Positions 44,363 through 53,428 of a stretch of DNA of 64,000 nucleotides are shown here, piece by piece (position 1 is the stretch's first letter; the number at the start of each line of letters is the position of its first letter). Under the pieces are notes generated by a model. It ran no database searches. It was not told the origin of the DNA and saw only the letters and a list, made by a program, of their open reading frames with translations. A program made the translations under genes and the position numbers. Source of the DNA: JAGDMJ01 sp963809695 (GTDB taxonomy: Bacteria; Bacteroidota; Ignavibacteria; UBA10030; UBA6906); contig CAWEKI010000010.1 in assembly GCA_963809695.1 (NCBI GenBank), positions 558,001-622,000 of the forward strand. Direction: 5' to 3'.

Positions 44363-47300
44363 GAGGCTGACCCCTTTCCGTTCTCTATGACGCGTGGAAT
44401 GGTGATCACAAATTCCGTGTATTCCCCTTCTTTCGTGTCCACTCGGATTTCTCCCTTGTGTTCCTGGGTGACAATATCGTACGACAGTGACAGGCCGAGT
44501 CCTGTTCCTGATCCGGGGGGTTTTGTCGTGAAGAAGGGGTTAAAGACTTTCTCGCGGATCGAAGCCGGGATGCCGTTCCCGTTGTCCCTGATCCTGATTT
44601 CGACACAACCCGGGAAACTCTTGGCGCTTACGCGCACGGTCGGAGAGAAACCGTTTTTCTCGGTCTTCTTCCGATCGTTCGCGGCGTAACAGGCATTGTT
44701 GACAATATTCAGGAATGCGCGGCTGAGATCCTGGGGGACCACGCTGACCTTGCCCACAGCGGGATCAAATTCCGTCTCGATCTTTACGTTGAACGAATGG
44801 TCCAGCGCTCTCATGCCGTGGTACGCAAGATTTGTGTACTCGGCCAGGAGCGCATTCAGATCGGTCTCCTGTCGTTCTCCCGCTTTGCCACGCGAGTGCA
44901 GCAGCATGCCACGAACGATGCTGTCGGCCCGCTTTCCATGGTCATTGATCTTGCTGACATTCTGCTCGAGATCGTTCAGCAGCTCCCCGATTTCCTGTGC
45001 CCGTTTCGGATCAACGCGATCGCGCTCCGCTGAGAGCTCTTTCCGGAGATCCTGGGTCAAATCGTGAGAAAGGACGGCGAAGTTCGTAATGAAATTGAGC
45101 GGGTTCTTTATCTCGTGCGCAATTCCGGCGGTCAGCTGCCCCAGCGACGCCATTTTCTCGGAAAGGATGAGCTGCTTTTGGGTGTCCTTCAGGTTGTTGA
45201 GCGTGTTCTGGAGCTCTCCGGTCCTTTCCTGCACAAGATGCTCGAGTTCCGCCTTCCGCTTCTTGAGGTGCCTCATCCGGTAGAAATAGTATGACGGTCC
45301 GGCTGTTACAAACGCGAGAATCGCCAGGGTGATAAACCAGGCAGTTTGGTAAAAGTAGGGGCTGAGACGGAAGCTCGTTGAGGCCCCTGTATCGTTCCAG
45401 ATTCCATCGCTATTGGCCGCGATGACTCGGAACGTATATTCTCCAGGACTAAGATGGGTGTAATACGCGTCGCGACGCGATCCTGCATCGATCCAGCCAT
45501 CATCAAATCCGGCCAGTTGGTATTTGTAATGCACTTCTTTCGAGCCGGCGAAACTAATTCCCGCATAGTGGAATTCGAACCGGGTTTTTCCCGCCGGCAC
45601 AGTAACCTTTCCCTTCGTTGGTTGTCGTTCCCCTTCCACCAGGAACTGGTCAATCACGACAGGCGGCGGGACCTGGTTGATGCGGATATCAGCCGGGTTA
45701 ACCATCACAACGCCTTTGGTCGTCGAGAAGCAGATTCTCCCATCCTGCAACTTGACCCCGGACGGGAAATAGCCTCCGTTGCATTCCCGGCTCTCCATCC
45801 CGTCCGCAGCTCCATAGGTTGTGCATCTGATCGAATCTGACTTCCTATCCGCTACGTCGTTGAGTTGCTTCTTGCTGGCACGAAATACCCCCTTGTTCGA
45901 GGACATCCAGAAATATCCTGCCCCGTCATCCAGGACGGTATACACATTGTAGTCGAACAAACCTTGTCGAGGGGAGATGTCGACGAATTTTCCTTCCTTG
46001 TATCTGTACACTCCGCTGCCCCCGGTGCCGATCCAGAGGGCGCCATCTGCATCCTCATAGTAGGCCATCGCCCAGGAGGCCCCGAAGCCTTTCTCAGGTC
46101 CTACTCTTTCGAGATGCCCGTCTTTGTACCAATACAGCGCTCCCTGCGTGGAGACCCAGACTGTCCCCTGCCTGTCTTCGAACAATGCGGTTATCGCATC
46201 AGCATTGTTGTCCTTGGAGCCAATTGACCCAAGCGAAGTGAACGTACCGTTACGGTACGAGGCCAACTCGTTCTGCAGGCCGACGAGCCATTCCCCCGAC
46301 CTGGTGAGAACAAAGGCACCTCCCCTGAAATCCGGCTCTCCTATAGCCAGGCTATAGCGGGGGGTGATTGTCCCATTTCTGAGTACATAGAGTCCCCGCT
46401 GTGAACCAATCCAGATGTTTCCCTCCTTGTCTTCCCCCAAGGACCTCACATCCACCAAAGAGGGACCTTGCTTGGTGTTGAAGTGGGTAATGACCCCGTT
46501 CACAAGACGATTGAGGGCACCGAACGATGTTCCTACCCAGACGGCCCCGGAACGATCCTGGAAAACAGATTCCACATTATCGTAGCTCAGGCCAACCCGC
46601 GAGGAATAGGTGACAAATTTCTCGTCGCGGAACCGGTCCACTCCCCCACCGAAGGTACTGACCCAGATGTTGCCTTCACGGTCGATCAACATATCCTGCA
46701 CGCCATCGTCCGACAGCCCGTCGGCGTGCTGGTACAACTCGAACTTGCCATCGGCAAATCGCGCAATCCCTTTGCCGGTGCCAAGCCAGAGGCTTCTCTC
46801 CTTGTCTTCCCGTATCAGGGTGATATTGTTCTCGTTGGGATCACGCGAGACATTGTACATTGTGAACTTGCCATCTACAAACGAATTTAGCCCTCCCGCG
46901 GTAGCAATCCAGAGCGTTCCTTTCGCGTCCTCGTGGAAAGCCTGAACTGTGGAGTTTGAAAGTACCGCCTTCTTTTCATAGCGCGTGACAGCACCATCGC
47001 GATACGCAAGAAGGTGGGTTGGCGTGTTCATCCATAGTGTGCCATGACGGTCTTCGTAGCAATTGGAGGTGAGATTTACGCGGAGGTATGTTGTATCGGG
47101 GTACTCCATCCGTCCGGTCAGCGCTTCAATCTTTCCTCCGGCGAGCCGGGCCAGACCCCGTGCGGTGCTGATCCAGAGATTATCCTTGCTGTCGACTCCA
47201 AGTCCGAAGACTGTATCCGCGGGGAGCCCGTCACGAACGGTATAGGTCTTGAACTTTCCGGCTTTGAACTCGGCGAGGCCGCGCAGGGTCCCAAGCCATG

Positions 47301-47754
47301 TGGTGCCGTGCCTGTCCGTTTGCCAGCTGATCACACGGTTGTGCGGAAGGCCGTTCGTGGTATCGTACAACGTAAACTTTCCCTCGTCATACCGGACGAC
47401 CCCCGGGGCGTAGCCGACCGGCCGCATCCACAGACCGCCACTACTGTCCTCGATCGTGCGCACCATCCAGGGCGAAGGCAGTTCTTTGGTGTTCGTCCTG
47501 TCGAACACGGTGAATTCCTGACCGTCGAAGCGTGCAAGGCCTTCCTGGGTGGCAAACCAGATGTAGCCATCGCGGGTCTGCGTGATGCTCGCAGCCGAGT
47601 TCTGTGGTAAGCCATCGTTGGCGGTCCAGATCTGGTGGACGTACTGCTTGATCGCTTTTCGCTCCGCGAATCCCGATCCTGGTGTAAAATAAAGGAGAAT
47701 GGTGATACTACAGAGAATCCGTATCAGCGATGGATATGACGGGGACTTCCGCAT
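44359..47754 (-). CDS. Two-component sensor kinase with beta-propeller (reg_prop) and Y_Y_Y domains
   Basis: 1131 residues with a signal peptide. About 14 propeller blades of the reg_prop type (DGLPQNSAASITQTRDGYIWFATQEGL and repeats of 'W-x-G-T-x-x-G-L-x') precede a Y_Y_Y domain near 700-790 (YKYQLAGFDDGWIDAG, SPGEYTFRVIAAN). A transmembrane helix (FITLAILAFVTAGPSYYFY) leads to a coiled coil and a histidine kinase with H-box AHEIKNPLNF (about residue 880), N-box NIVNNACYAAND and GTGLGLSLS. It is like Bacteroidota hybrid kinases but without a fused regulator; the two receivers downstream serve that part. Ligand likely a carbohydrate or other periplasmic molecule. Confidence 0.93.
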   Translation of the reverse strand: MRKSPSYPSLIRILCSITILLYFTPGSGFAERKAIKQYVHQIWTANDGLPQNSAASITQTRDGYIWFATQEGLARFDGQEFTVFDRTNTKELPSPWMVRTIEDSSGGLWMRPVGYAPGVVRYDEGKFTLYDTTNGLPHNRVISWQTDRHGTTWLGTLRGLAEFKAGKFKTYTVRDGLPADTVFGLGVDSKDNLWISTARGLARLAGGKIEALTGRMEYPDTTYLRVNLTSNCYEDRHGTLWMNTPTHLLAYRDGAVTRYEKKAVLSNSTVQAFHEDAKGTLWIATAGGLNSFVDGKFTMYNVSRDPNENNITLIREDKERSLWLGTGKGIARFADGKFELYQHADGLSDDGVQDMLIDREGNIWVSTFGGGVDRFRDEKFVTYSSRVGLSYDNVESVFQDRSGAVWVGTSFGALNRLVNGVITHFNTKQGPSLVDVRSLGEDKEGNIWIGSQRGLYVLRNGTITPRYSLAIGEPDFRGGAFVLTRSGEWLVGLQNELASYRNGTFTSLGSIGSKDNNADAITALFEDRQGTVWVSTQGALYWYKDGHLERVGPEKGFGASWAMAYYEDADGALWIGTGGSGVYRYKEGKFVDISPRQGLFDYNVYTVLDDGAGYFWMSSNKGVFRASKKQLNDVADRKSDSIRCTTYGAADGMESRECNGGYFPSGVKLQDGRICFSTTKGVVMVNPADIRINQVPPPVVIDQFLVEGERQPTKGKVTVPAGKTRFEFHYAGISFAGSKEVHYKYQLAGFDDGWIDAGSRRDAYYTHLSPGEYTFRVIAANSDGIWNDTGASTSFRLSPYFYQTAWFITLAILAFVTAGPSYYFYRMRHLKKRKAELEHLVQERTGELQNTLNNLKDTQKQLILSEKMASLGQLTAGIAHEIKNPLNFITNFAVLSHDLTQDLRKELSAERDRVDPKRAQEIGELLNDLEQNVSKINDHGKRADSIVRGMLLHSRGKAGERQETDLNALLAEYTNLAYHGMRALDHSFNVKIETEFDPAVGKVSVVPQDLSRAFLNIVNNACYAANDRKKTEKNGFSPTVRVSAKSFPGCVEIRIRDNGNGIPASIREKVFNPFFTTKPPGSGTGLGLSLSYDIVTQEHKGEIRVDTKEGEYTEFVITIPRVIENGKGSAS

Positions 47755-48071
47755 GGGGTTTTGTCCCTCTTTCTAATGTGGGTTGATGGTGTGAGAAATG
47801 AACGGACGCCGTCCGGGATCGGGAGCTGAACAGTGTGAGGTGCTTGGACTGCAGGGAGCGGACCGACGTGTCGGGCAGTCTCGAAAAGCTCGAACTCGGC
47901 GCGGGGTCCGGACATCGGGTTGCTCTATGCTTCTGGCAGGAACAGTGTCGGCACGACCCAACTTCACATGCATCAATAACCTACTAGCGGGTCAGAAAGT
48001 TCCATATTTCGAGACTTTTCACCTCCGCAATACGATGAAAAAGGAGGACATACGGGGAAAGCTTCAAGCGA
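47755..48071. other. Intergenic stretch with no gene
   Basis: 317 bases between the divergent sensor kinase and PhyH genes. No coding frame with family motifs or ribosome site was seen. The only signal is the promoter at its right edge. Confidence 0.5.
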
Positions 48072-48100
48072 TTGATATTGTCGCTCCTCTGACCTATCTT
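48072..48100 (+). promoter_or_regulatory. Promoter of the PhyH-like gene
   Basis: TTGATA (48072-48077), 17-bp spacer, TATCTT (48095-48100), 80 bases before the start codon. Confidence 0.6.
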
Positions 48101-48179
48101 GCGTTTGTCTGCTGGTTCCTCGGGCTGCCAAGAGCATACACAACGATGGCAGAAAATCTATGGGCTGGAGGTCCCCCAT

Positions 48180-49001
48180 ATGGAAACCAAGACGTTCGAT
48201 CTTGCCACCACCTACCACATAACACCTGCCCAGGCCGAACAATACCGCAACGACGGCCACATCCTCCTTCGCGGCGTCGTATCATCCGAAGAAATTAAAT
48301 ACTTTCGTGCACTCATTGTGGACTACGTCGATGAGGTGGCACGTACTCATGGCACGCGAGTGCAATTGGAGGACGCGAGCACACTATTTACCCGCGTGAC
48401 AAATGTCTGGCGCAAAAGCGAAGCGATCCGGGAGTTCGTATTTGCAAAGAGGTTTGCCCGGATGGCCGCACAGCTCATGGGCGTGAGGGGGGTACGCCTC
48501 TATCATGACCAGGTCCTGCTGAAGGATCCCGGAAGAAGCCGGACACCATGGCACAAGGACCACTTCTACTGCCCTTTGGCCACTCCACACATCGTCAAAA
48601 TGTCCCTGGCCATGTCCGATGTGACACGGGAGATGGGGCCGATGGTTTTTGTGACCGGATCGCACCTGGGCGGGCTGTTTCCGGAGGTCCCATTTTCGCT
48701 AAACACCCAGGAGATGTTCAGCCGGGTGATCAGAACCCATAAAATTCCTACCATGACCCATGTCATGAGCTCAGGCGACGCGACTTTTCATTCGGGGGAT
48801 ATTCTCCACTCGGCGATGGAGAACATCAGCACCCGGCGCCGGGAGTCTCTCTCAATTGTGTACTATGCCGACACGACGCTGGTCATGGTACCCACACACG
48901 AAGCGCGAATGGCGGGAATGAAAGAGTTCTTGCCGGGTCTGGATCCGGGTGACGTTGCCGCGAGCGACCTGAACCCGCTCTTGTATCACTCGACAGAGTG
49001 A
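48180..49001 (+). CDS. Phytanoyl-CoA dioxygenase (PhyH)-family protein
   Basis: 273 residues from ATG 48180 (GGAGGT eight bases ahead). Start region YHITPAQAEQYRNDGHILLRG is typical PhyH. The iron ligands are H and D in TPWHKDHFY (HxD) and a distal His in HSGDILHSA, with R for 2-oxoglutarate around RRRESLSIVYYAD. Such non-haem iron oxygenases hydroxylate lipids, amino acids or halogenated compounds; substrate unknown. Convergent with the methyltransferase gene. Confidence 0.86.
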   Translation: METKTFDLATTYHITPAQAEQYRNDGHILLRGVVSSEEIKYFRALIVDYVDEVARTHGTRVQLEDASTLFTRVTNVWRKSEAIREFVFAKRFARMAAQLMGVRGVRLYHDQVLLKDPGRSRTPWHKDHFYCPLATPHIVKMSLAMSDVTREMGPMVFVTGSHLGGLFPEVPFSLNTQEMFSRVIRTHKIPTMTHVMSSGDATFHSGDILHSAMENISTRRRESLSIVYYADTTLVMVPTHEARMAGMKEFLPGLDPGDVAASDLNPLLYHSTE

Positions 49002-49020
49002 GCTAATGATGCGGGCGGAG

Positions 49021-49950
49021 TCATTCATTGCGTAGAAAAACGTAGTTTTGAATGGTTCGCCGATACAGCGGAAGGATGATGTTCTTCGCGCTCCTGGCTA
49101 TCCCGGTCCAGTCGGTTACATATCTGTAGTGCAGCTTGGCGGGCAAATTGACGGCCTTCATATTGGCCTGTCCGGCCATGGCAGCAATGGAACGCCTCCG
49201 AAAAAGATTAATGTGCTCAAGCGGCGCGACAGGATTCAGCGAGTTTCGCGACCCTTTCGGAGCATTCCAGTCATTAAGTTGCAGCCTTCGCCTTATGTCT
49301 ATGGCGGTAGGAACGGATATTTTGATGAGGCCCTCCGGTTTCAAGGATTTCCTCAGATGCTGCAAAACCTGCAAGGGCTCCGCAAGGTGTTCAAAAACCT
49401 GCTCCGTGTTGATCAGATCAAATTGATACCGGGGAATATCCGCCCAATCAATAGCCTTGATCCCAATCCCCCTGGCATGTTGGATGAGGACATCGGACAA
49501 TTCCACGCCGTAACACTCGCATCCAAACCCTTTGGCCATCAGTACCCAATTCCCCCAACCCATGCCGAAGTCAAGGAGAGTCAAGCGCGAAGGCTTCCCC
49601 CCGAAATACCCGATAACCTGCATGATTTCCTGCGCGTAGCGTGAATAGAAACCGAGGTCGTCGTGCTGTTTCCACGCCGCTTCAGGTTCTCTCCACTGTT
49701 CATACATTTTCTTCATGAGGGACTCGTTAGGAATTTCTCTCTGAAATACGAGAGCGCAATCGCCGCATTCACAGAGGATGTACTCAGCGTCGCGCAGACA
49801 ATCAAAGACTTCCCTGCTCTGCGCCGTGTAGGTGCGAGTAACGTAATGACGGAGCGGATCCTTGTCATATGCGCACTGATAAAGGACGGTGAGAACTTTT
49901 GAACTGCATCCGGGACATTGTTCTCGCTTAAGAAACCAGGAATCGTTCAT
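49021..49950 (-). CDS. Class I SAM-dependent methyltransferase with N-terminal zinc-ribbon
   Basis: 309 residues. Near the start CPGCSSK and CECGDC form a likely zinc site. The methyltransferase core shows LLDFGMGWGNWVLMAKGFGC (motif I), YGVELS and FDLINTEQVFEHLAEP, then LKPEGLIKISVP. Similar CxxC-methyltransferases act in sugar and surface-polysaccharide biosynthesis (C-methyltransferase type). No sugar cluster is adjacent. Confidence 0.85.
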   Translation of the reverse strand: MNDSWFLKREQCPGCSSKVLTVLYQCAYDKDPLRHYVTRTYTAQSREVFDCLRDAEYILCECGDCALVFQREIPNESLMKKMYEQWREPEAAWKQHDDLGFYSRYAQEIMQVIGYFGGKPSRLTLLDFGMGWGNWVLMAKGFGCECYGVELSDVLIQHARGIGIKAIDWADIPRYQFDLINTEQVFEHLAEPLQVLQHLRKSLKPEGLIKISVPTAIDIRRRLQLNDWNAPKGSRNSLNPVAPLEHINLFRRRSIAAMAGQANMKAVNLPAKLHYRYVTDWTGIARSAKNIILPLYRRTIQNYVFLRNE

Positions 49951-50614
49951 AACTGCCCTTCCGTAGTTGAGGTTCCGCGAGTGAGAAGTGTGACACCGAA
50001 AGAACAGGAGTCGAGTCGAACTGCAGGGGAGTCAAGTCCGAAGACGATTCAGGCAGCGGCGGCGTGGGGTGCGGTACCGTCTGGAATGCAGTGGAAAGCT
50101 AGCGAGGACTCCGGAGAATGTCAAGGACCCGGCCGCCAGGCACATCCTGGCTCGTGTCCCACGTCAATGCGCTCATCGCGACATGGTGAGAAGGGACACT
50201 TTCGTTGACCTTTTGCAGGTTGCGGGCAGGTATCATCGGAGAGGGGAACGGGCAACGCTCTGAGGTGCACGGCCAACCAGGACCGTTCTTTACACCCATC
50301 CGTTCAGAAAGGCTTGAATTGAGTTGGAATACGGCGGCCGTGAGCTGCTTCATATGCGGCAGTGAACCGCGCAAACTCCGCTTTTGCCTCCGAATGTAAC
50401 CCGTCCTTTCTGGGGGCAAGGGTGTCAGTCCCCACCGGACGGAAAAAGATTGCGACAGCAATAAAATATCCGGTGATGTGGATGTCAACGGCCAGTCTCG
50501 CTTTCGCTGACACGTTGATTCTTACCTTATCACCTCAATGCAGGAGTAGGTGGGCAGTAGTACCCATGATTCTTTTTCAAGCTCTTGCTGTTGATCGAAG
50601 GATTGGCAGCCAAA
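49951..50614. other. Intergenic stretch, no supported gene
   Basis: About 660 bases downstream of the mscL relic and upstream of the methyltransferase gene. Short frames exist on both strands (for instance minus strand 50304-50513) but none carries a ribosome site or family motif I can recognise. It may hold decayed coding sequence. Confidence 0.4.
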
Positions 50615-50645
50615 CGAAAGAAACGCCTCGGCCGAATGGCCGGGG
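50615..50645 (-). terminator. Hairpin with short U tract after the mscL-like relic
   Basis: Minus-strand CCCCGGCC and GGCCGAGG pair with one mismatch around a four-base loop, followed by CGTTTCTTT. Probable intrinsic terminator of the former mscL-like gene. Confidence 0.5.
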
Positions 50646-50673
50646 TCTCTGAACCATACTTGCACACACCAGT

Positions 50674-50780
50674 CTACGATGCCATTGCTTTCTTGACGGC
50701 CCCAACGATGGCCCCGTGAACTCCAAACCTGGGACGAACAACTTCATGGCAAATTCCTTGAATTCTTTCATCATGCTCAT
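50674..50780 (-). pseudogene. Truncated mscL-like remnant
   Basis: From ATG 50780 (GAGAGG upstream) the frame reads MSMMKEFKEFAMK, the invariant N-terminus of large-conductance mechanosensitive channels (M-x-KEFKEFAM). The following residues do not resemble MscL. A one-base shift gives FGVHGAIVGAVKKAMAS and a TAG at 50674-50676. All of the first membrane helix and the rest are missing, so the gene is at most a fragment, although a good ribosome site and hairpin remain. It could instead be a new small protein that shares this start. Confidence 0.5.
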
Positions 50781-50852
50781 CGTAGTCCTCTCGGTTGTGA
50801 TTTTGATTTGCAGCCTATGACTGTTGCGAAGGATGATGCGATGGCACGGGAG

Positions 50853-50878
50853 GGGGACCAGACAAACTGTCTGGCCCC
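50853..50878. terminator. Hairpin downstream of yidB-like gene
   Basis: GGGGACCAGACA and TGTCTGGCCCC pair as an 11-bp stem with one bulge and a three-base loop. No T tract follows on the minus strand, so it may end transcription only weakly or protect the 3' end. Confidence 0.45.
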
Positions 50879-50905
50879 TTCCAGTGTGGTCGATGTGTGA
50901 TTTTG

Positions 50906-51304
50906 CTACTTCATCAGTCCTTTGAGCAAATCCATTCCCTTCGATATGATATCGCTCTGGATGATCTTGCCGTCGGGCGTGAGCTTGTCGACGACCTGGG
51001 GGAGGAGCGTTGCGAGCTGAGAGCTCACTTCCTCCGCCGAGACCCCCGTCTGCGAGGCGAGCTTGCCGATCGTCTTGTCGCCAAGCGCCTGCTTGATCTG
51101 TTCGGGCGTGACCGGGAGGTTCTTGCCCGTGCTGACCCAGGAATTCACAATGTCTCCCAGCCCATTTCCTGCAAACTGTTGGACCAACCCGGCAAGGCCA
51201 CCTGACTGCTTGTTCCCTAGCATCGCCACTAGGGCATTCATCAGAGCATTCTGCGTGCTGCCTCCACCGAGAATCTGACCTGTAATGCTATCGAGTATAC
51301 CCAT
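50906..51304 (-). CDS. YidB/DUF937 family protein
   Basis: 132 residues from ATG 51304 (AAAGG upstream). The start MGILDSITGQILGGGSTQNA and the end KLTPDGKIIQSDIISKGMDLLKGL are the DUF937/YidB signature; TPEQIKQALGDKTIGKLASQTG in the middle also fits. The function of the family is unknown. A second, broken copy lies at 53154-53401. Coupled in position to the OmpA gene upstream. Confidence 0.88.
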   Translation of the reverse strand: MGILDSITGQILGGGSTQNALMNALVAMLGNKQSGGLAGLVQQFAGNGLGDIVNSWVSTGKNLPVTPEQIKQALGDKTIGKLASQTGVSAEEVSSQLATLLPQVVDKLTPDGKIIQSDIISKGMDLLKGLMK

Positions 51305-51355
51305 TATCGTACCTTTCCCAATGTGAAATCGTTGTTTGCCAATTGCCTGCCCAAT

Positions 51356-51388
51356 GTGGGGCGCCGTCAGGGAAGCGAGGCGCCCCAC
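51356..51388 (-). terminator. Hairpin between ompA-like and yidB-like genes
   Basis: Minus-strand GTGGGGCGCC and GGCGCCCCAC form a perfect 10-bp stem just after the OmpA-like stop. No T run follows, so it may attenuate read-through rather than stop it. Confidence 0.5.
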
Positions 51389-51403
51389 CTGAACACGTCA
51401 TGC

Positions 51404-52918
51404 TTACTTAGTGCGGAAGAACTCGATGCGTCGGTTCTTCGACCTGCCGTCAGGCGTCGTATTGTCGCCGATCGGATTCTCAGGGCCATATCCCTTCGTG
51501 GTGATGCGTGTCGAATCGACGCCCTTCATCACCAGCCACGACTTGACGGCTTGCGCACGGGCCAATGAGAGTTTCTTGTTCGATGCGACCTTGCCAACAT
51601 TGTCCGTGTACCCCCGGATCTCTACAGTGACGTCCGGATAAGTCTTGAAGGCGTCAAGCGCTTGCATCAACGTCGTCTCGGACACCGGATCGATAGTCGA
51701 CTTGCCCGACTTGAATACGATGCCTTCGAGCACCATTGCCTTGCCGACTTCGAGCTTGGGTTTCGGCACGTCATCGTTCGGGTCGAGCGGGTTCGTGCCA
51801 TTTGCGATCTCTTTACCGTCGTTCACGGTGCCGCCATCGGTGTCCGCCTTCAGCGGATCGGTTTTGTACCTCATGATTTCGTCGCTGTCACTGAGACCAT
51901 CGCCATCGGTATCGGTCTTCAGCGGGTCGGTCTTGTATTTCAAGACCTCATCGCCGTCGCTCAGTCCGTCGCCGTCGGTGTCCGTCTTGAGAGGATCGGT
52001 CTTATACTGGGTAACTTCTGCGGCGTCGGTCAGGCCGTCACCGTCCGTGTCCGTTTTGAGAGGATCGGTGTGGTACTTCATGATCTCGTCGCCGTCACTC
52101 AGGCCGTCGCCATCAGAATCTGCCTTGAGCGGATCTGTATGGGTCTTCGTCACTTCTTCATAGTCGGTCAGCCCATCACCGTCGGTATCCGCCTTGTTGG
52201 GATCGGTGCCTATCTTCTGTTCGTAGCCATTCGTCAACCCATCGCCGTCATTGTCATCATCCGGGCTGCTTCCGACGTAGAAGGAAACACCTACCCTTGC
52301 GGTGGGATACCAGTCTGTTCCCAGCCAGTTCATTGAGCCCTTCGCCCAATTGTCAGAATAGGTGTCAAGGATTCGTGCTCCGAGGTCAAGGTTAAAAGCA
52401 ACGTGCTTTGACACTGCCGCCTCGAGTCCGATTCCAACGGGGACATGAATAGAGGTGTAGCTCTTGTTCTCGGGATAGTACGTTCCGCCTTCAACCTTTC
52501 TCTTGTAGAAGAACCCGCCAACCCCGGCGTACACATACATTGATAGAGGCTTTCCGGGAGAGAAATGATACCAGGCAGCCAGGTCTCCGCTGTATCCCTT
52601 CGCCTCGATGTACACGTGTTTCAGATAGGGATCCGCAGGGTTGTAGTAGTTGGTGTTCTTGGACTGGAGCGCGTCATATCCCGCCATCAGACCGAGAGAG
52701 AACTTGCGACTGAGCCCATAGCGCAGGATTGCATTGACTCCGCCGGAAACATCGTTTGTGTTGTAATCATTGAGCCAGATGTTTCCGCCCCCTTGAAAAT
52801 CAATGGACCATCGGCCGTATCGGTTGAACCAGCCCGGGCTTGGCTCAGGCATCTCCTGCGAGAGGCCAAGCTGTGCTGCGACCGCAAGCAGGAACACAAT
52901 GAGAATGGATTTCTTCAT
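51404..52918 (-). CDS. OmpA-family protein with TSP type 3 repeats
   Basis: 504 residues: signal peptide (ILIVFLLAVAAQLGLS-QE), an eight-strand-type beta-barrel (about 20-215), a calcium-binding thrombospondin type 3 linker (about 220-380), and a C-terminal OmpA domain with EIRGYTDNVGKVASNKKLSLARAQ and GYGPENPI, ending SKNRRIEFF. It should tie the outer membrane to peptidoglycan. Strong promoter at 53040-53068. Similar proteins are abundant in Bacteroidota. Confidence 0.93.
   Translation of the reverse strand: MKKSILIVFLLAVAAQLGLSQEMPEPSPGWFNRYGRWSIDFQGGGNIWLNDYNTNDVSGGVNAILRYGLSRKFSLGLMAGYDALQSKNTNYYNPADPYLKHVYIEAKGYSGDLAAWYHFSPGKPLSMYVYAGVGGFFYKRKVEGGTYYPENKSYTSIHVPVGIGLEAAVSKHVAFNLDLGARILDTYSDNWAKGSMNWLGTDWYPTARVGVSFYVGSSPDDDNDGDGLTNGYEQKIGTDPNKADTDGDGLTDYEEVTKTHTDPLKADSDGDGLSDGDEIMKYHTDPLKTDTDGDGLTDAAEVTQYKTDPLKTDTDGDGLSDGDEVLKYKTDPLKTDTDGDGLSDSDEIMRYKTDPLKADTDGGTVNDGKEIANGTNPLDPNDDVPKPKLEVGKAMVLEGIVFKSGKSTIDPVSETTLMQALDAFKTYPDVTVEIRGYTDNVGKVASNKKLSLARAQAVKSWLVMKGVDSTRITTKGYGPENPIGDNTTPDGRSKNRRIEFFRTK
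51780..52262 (-). repeat. TSP type 3 (DxDGDG) tandem repeats in the OmpA gene
   Basis: About seven copies of a 23-residue unit (69 bp), each containing DTDGDGLSDxDE and YKTDPLK, encoded in near-identical DNA. The D-rich loops bind calcium. The last unit is degenerate (DTDGGTVNDGKEIANGTNP). Confidence 0.9.
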
Positions 52919-53039
52919 TGCCGTATTCTCCTTAGGTTGTTTGTCCGCGATGGATGGAGAGTGTGCTGATAACGCATCAGAGCGTCGCCAATGCCGTGCC
53001 AGAACGGTCTCAAAGGATAAATCCTCGGTAAAACTTTAG

Positions 53040-53068
53040 ATCATAAAGAGATAAAAAAACTTAGTCAA
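53040..53068 (-). promoter_or_regulatory. Promoter of the OmpA-like gene
   Basis: Minus-strand TTGACT (53063-53068), 17-bp A/T-rich spacer, TATGAT (53040-53045), about 120 bases before the ATG. Confidence 0.78.
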
Positions 53069-53153
53069 CGGGGGCACAGGATCATATTGCCGGATGAAAC
53101 CGCGATATATCGTTACTCCGCGCTATTTCGACGTATGTTCAGTCTCAAACCCA

Positions 53154-53401
53154 TCATAAAACAGGGCCCGGCAAATATCGTCGGGCCTGATTTTGTCGGC
53201 CGCCGCAGCGGGAATATTTCAGAAGGCCCTTCAGCAGGTTCATCGCTTGTGAGGATATGTCGCCCTGCGGAATCTTTCCGTCTGGCGTCAGCTTGTCGAT
53301 TACGCCTGGCAGTAGATTTGCAGGTTGTGGAGATGAGTCTGTTTTTCGCCGCCACGAAGCGAGTCGAGCGGGCTTCCGGCAATGTCTTCAAGAAAACCCA
53401 T
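53154..53401 (-). pseudogene. Decayed second yidB/DUF937 copy
   Basis: From ATG 53401 the frame reads MGFLEDIAGSPLDSLRGGEK, a YidB-type start, and stops soon after. In another frame, from about 53330 to 53215, the strand encodes NLLPGVIDKLTPDGK then IPQGDISSQAMNLLKGLL, matching the C-terminus of the intact YidB at 50906-51304 (TLLPQVVDKLTPDGKIIQSD). The middle is missing, so an internal deletion plus frameshift has broken the gene. Confidence 0.72.
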
Positions 53402-53428
53402 ATCAGGAATATCCTGCATTCAAAAAGC

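Noticed and set aside
50304..50513. 69-residue minus-strand frame
   Set aside because: Reads somewhat protein-like (YFIAVAIFFRPVG) and could be decayed coding, but there is no ribosome site or family match that I can support.
51780..52262. Regular ~69-bp repeats as a possible CRISPR or minisatellite
   Set aside because: They are in frame in the OmpA gene and encode TSP type 3 calcium-binding repeats; no unique spacers.
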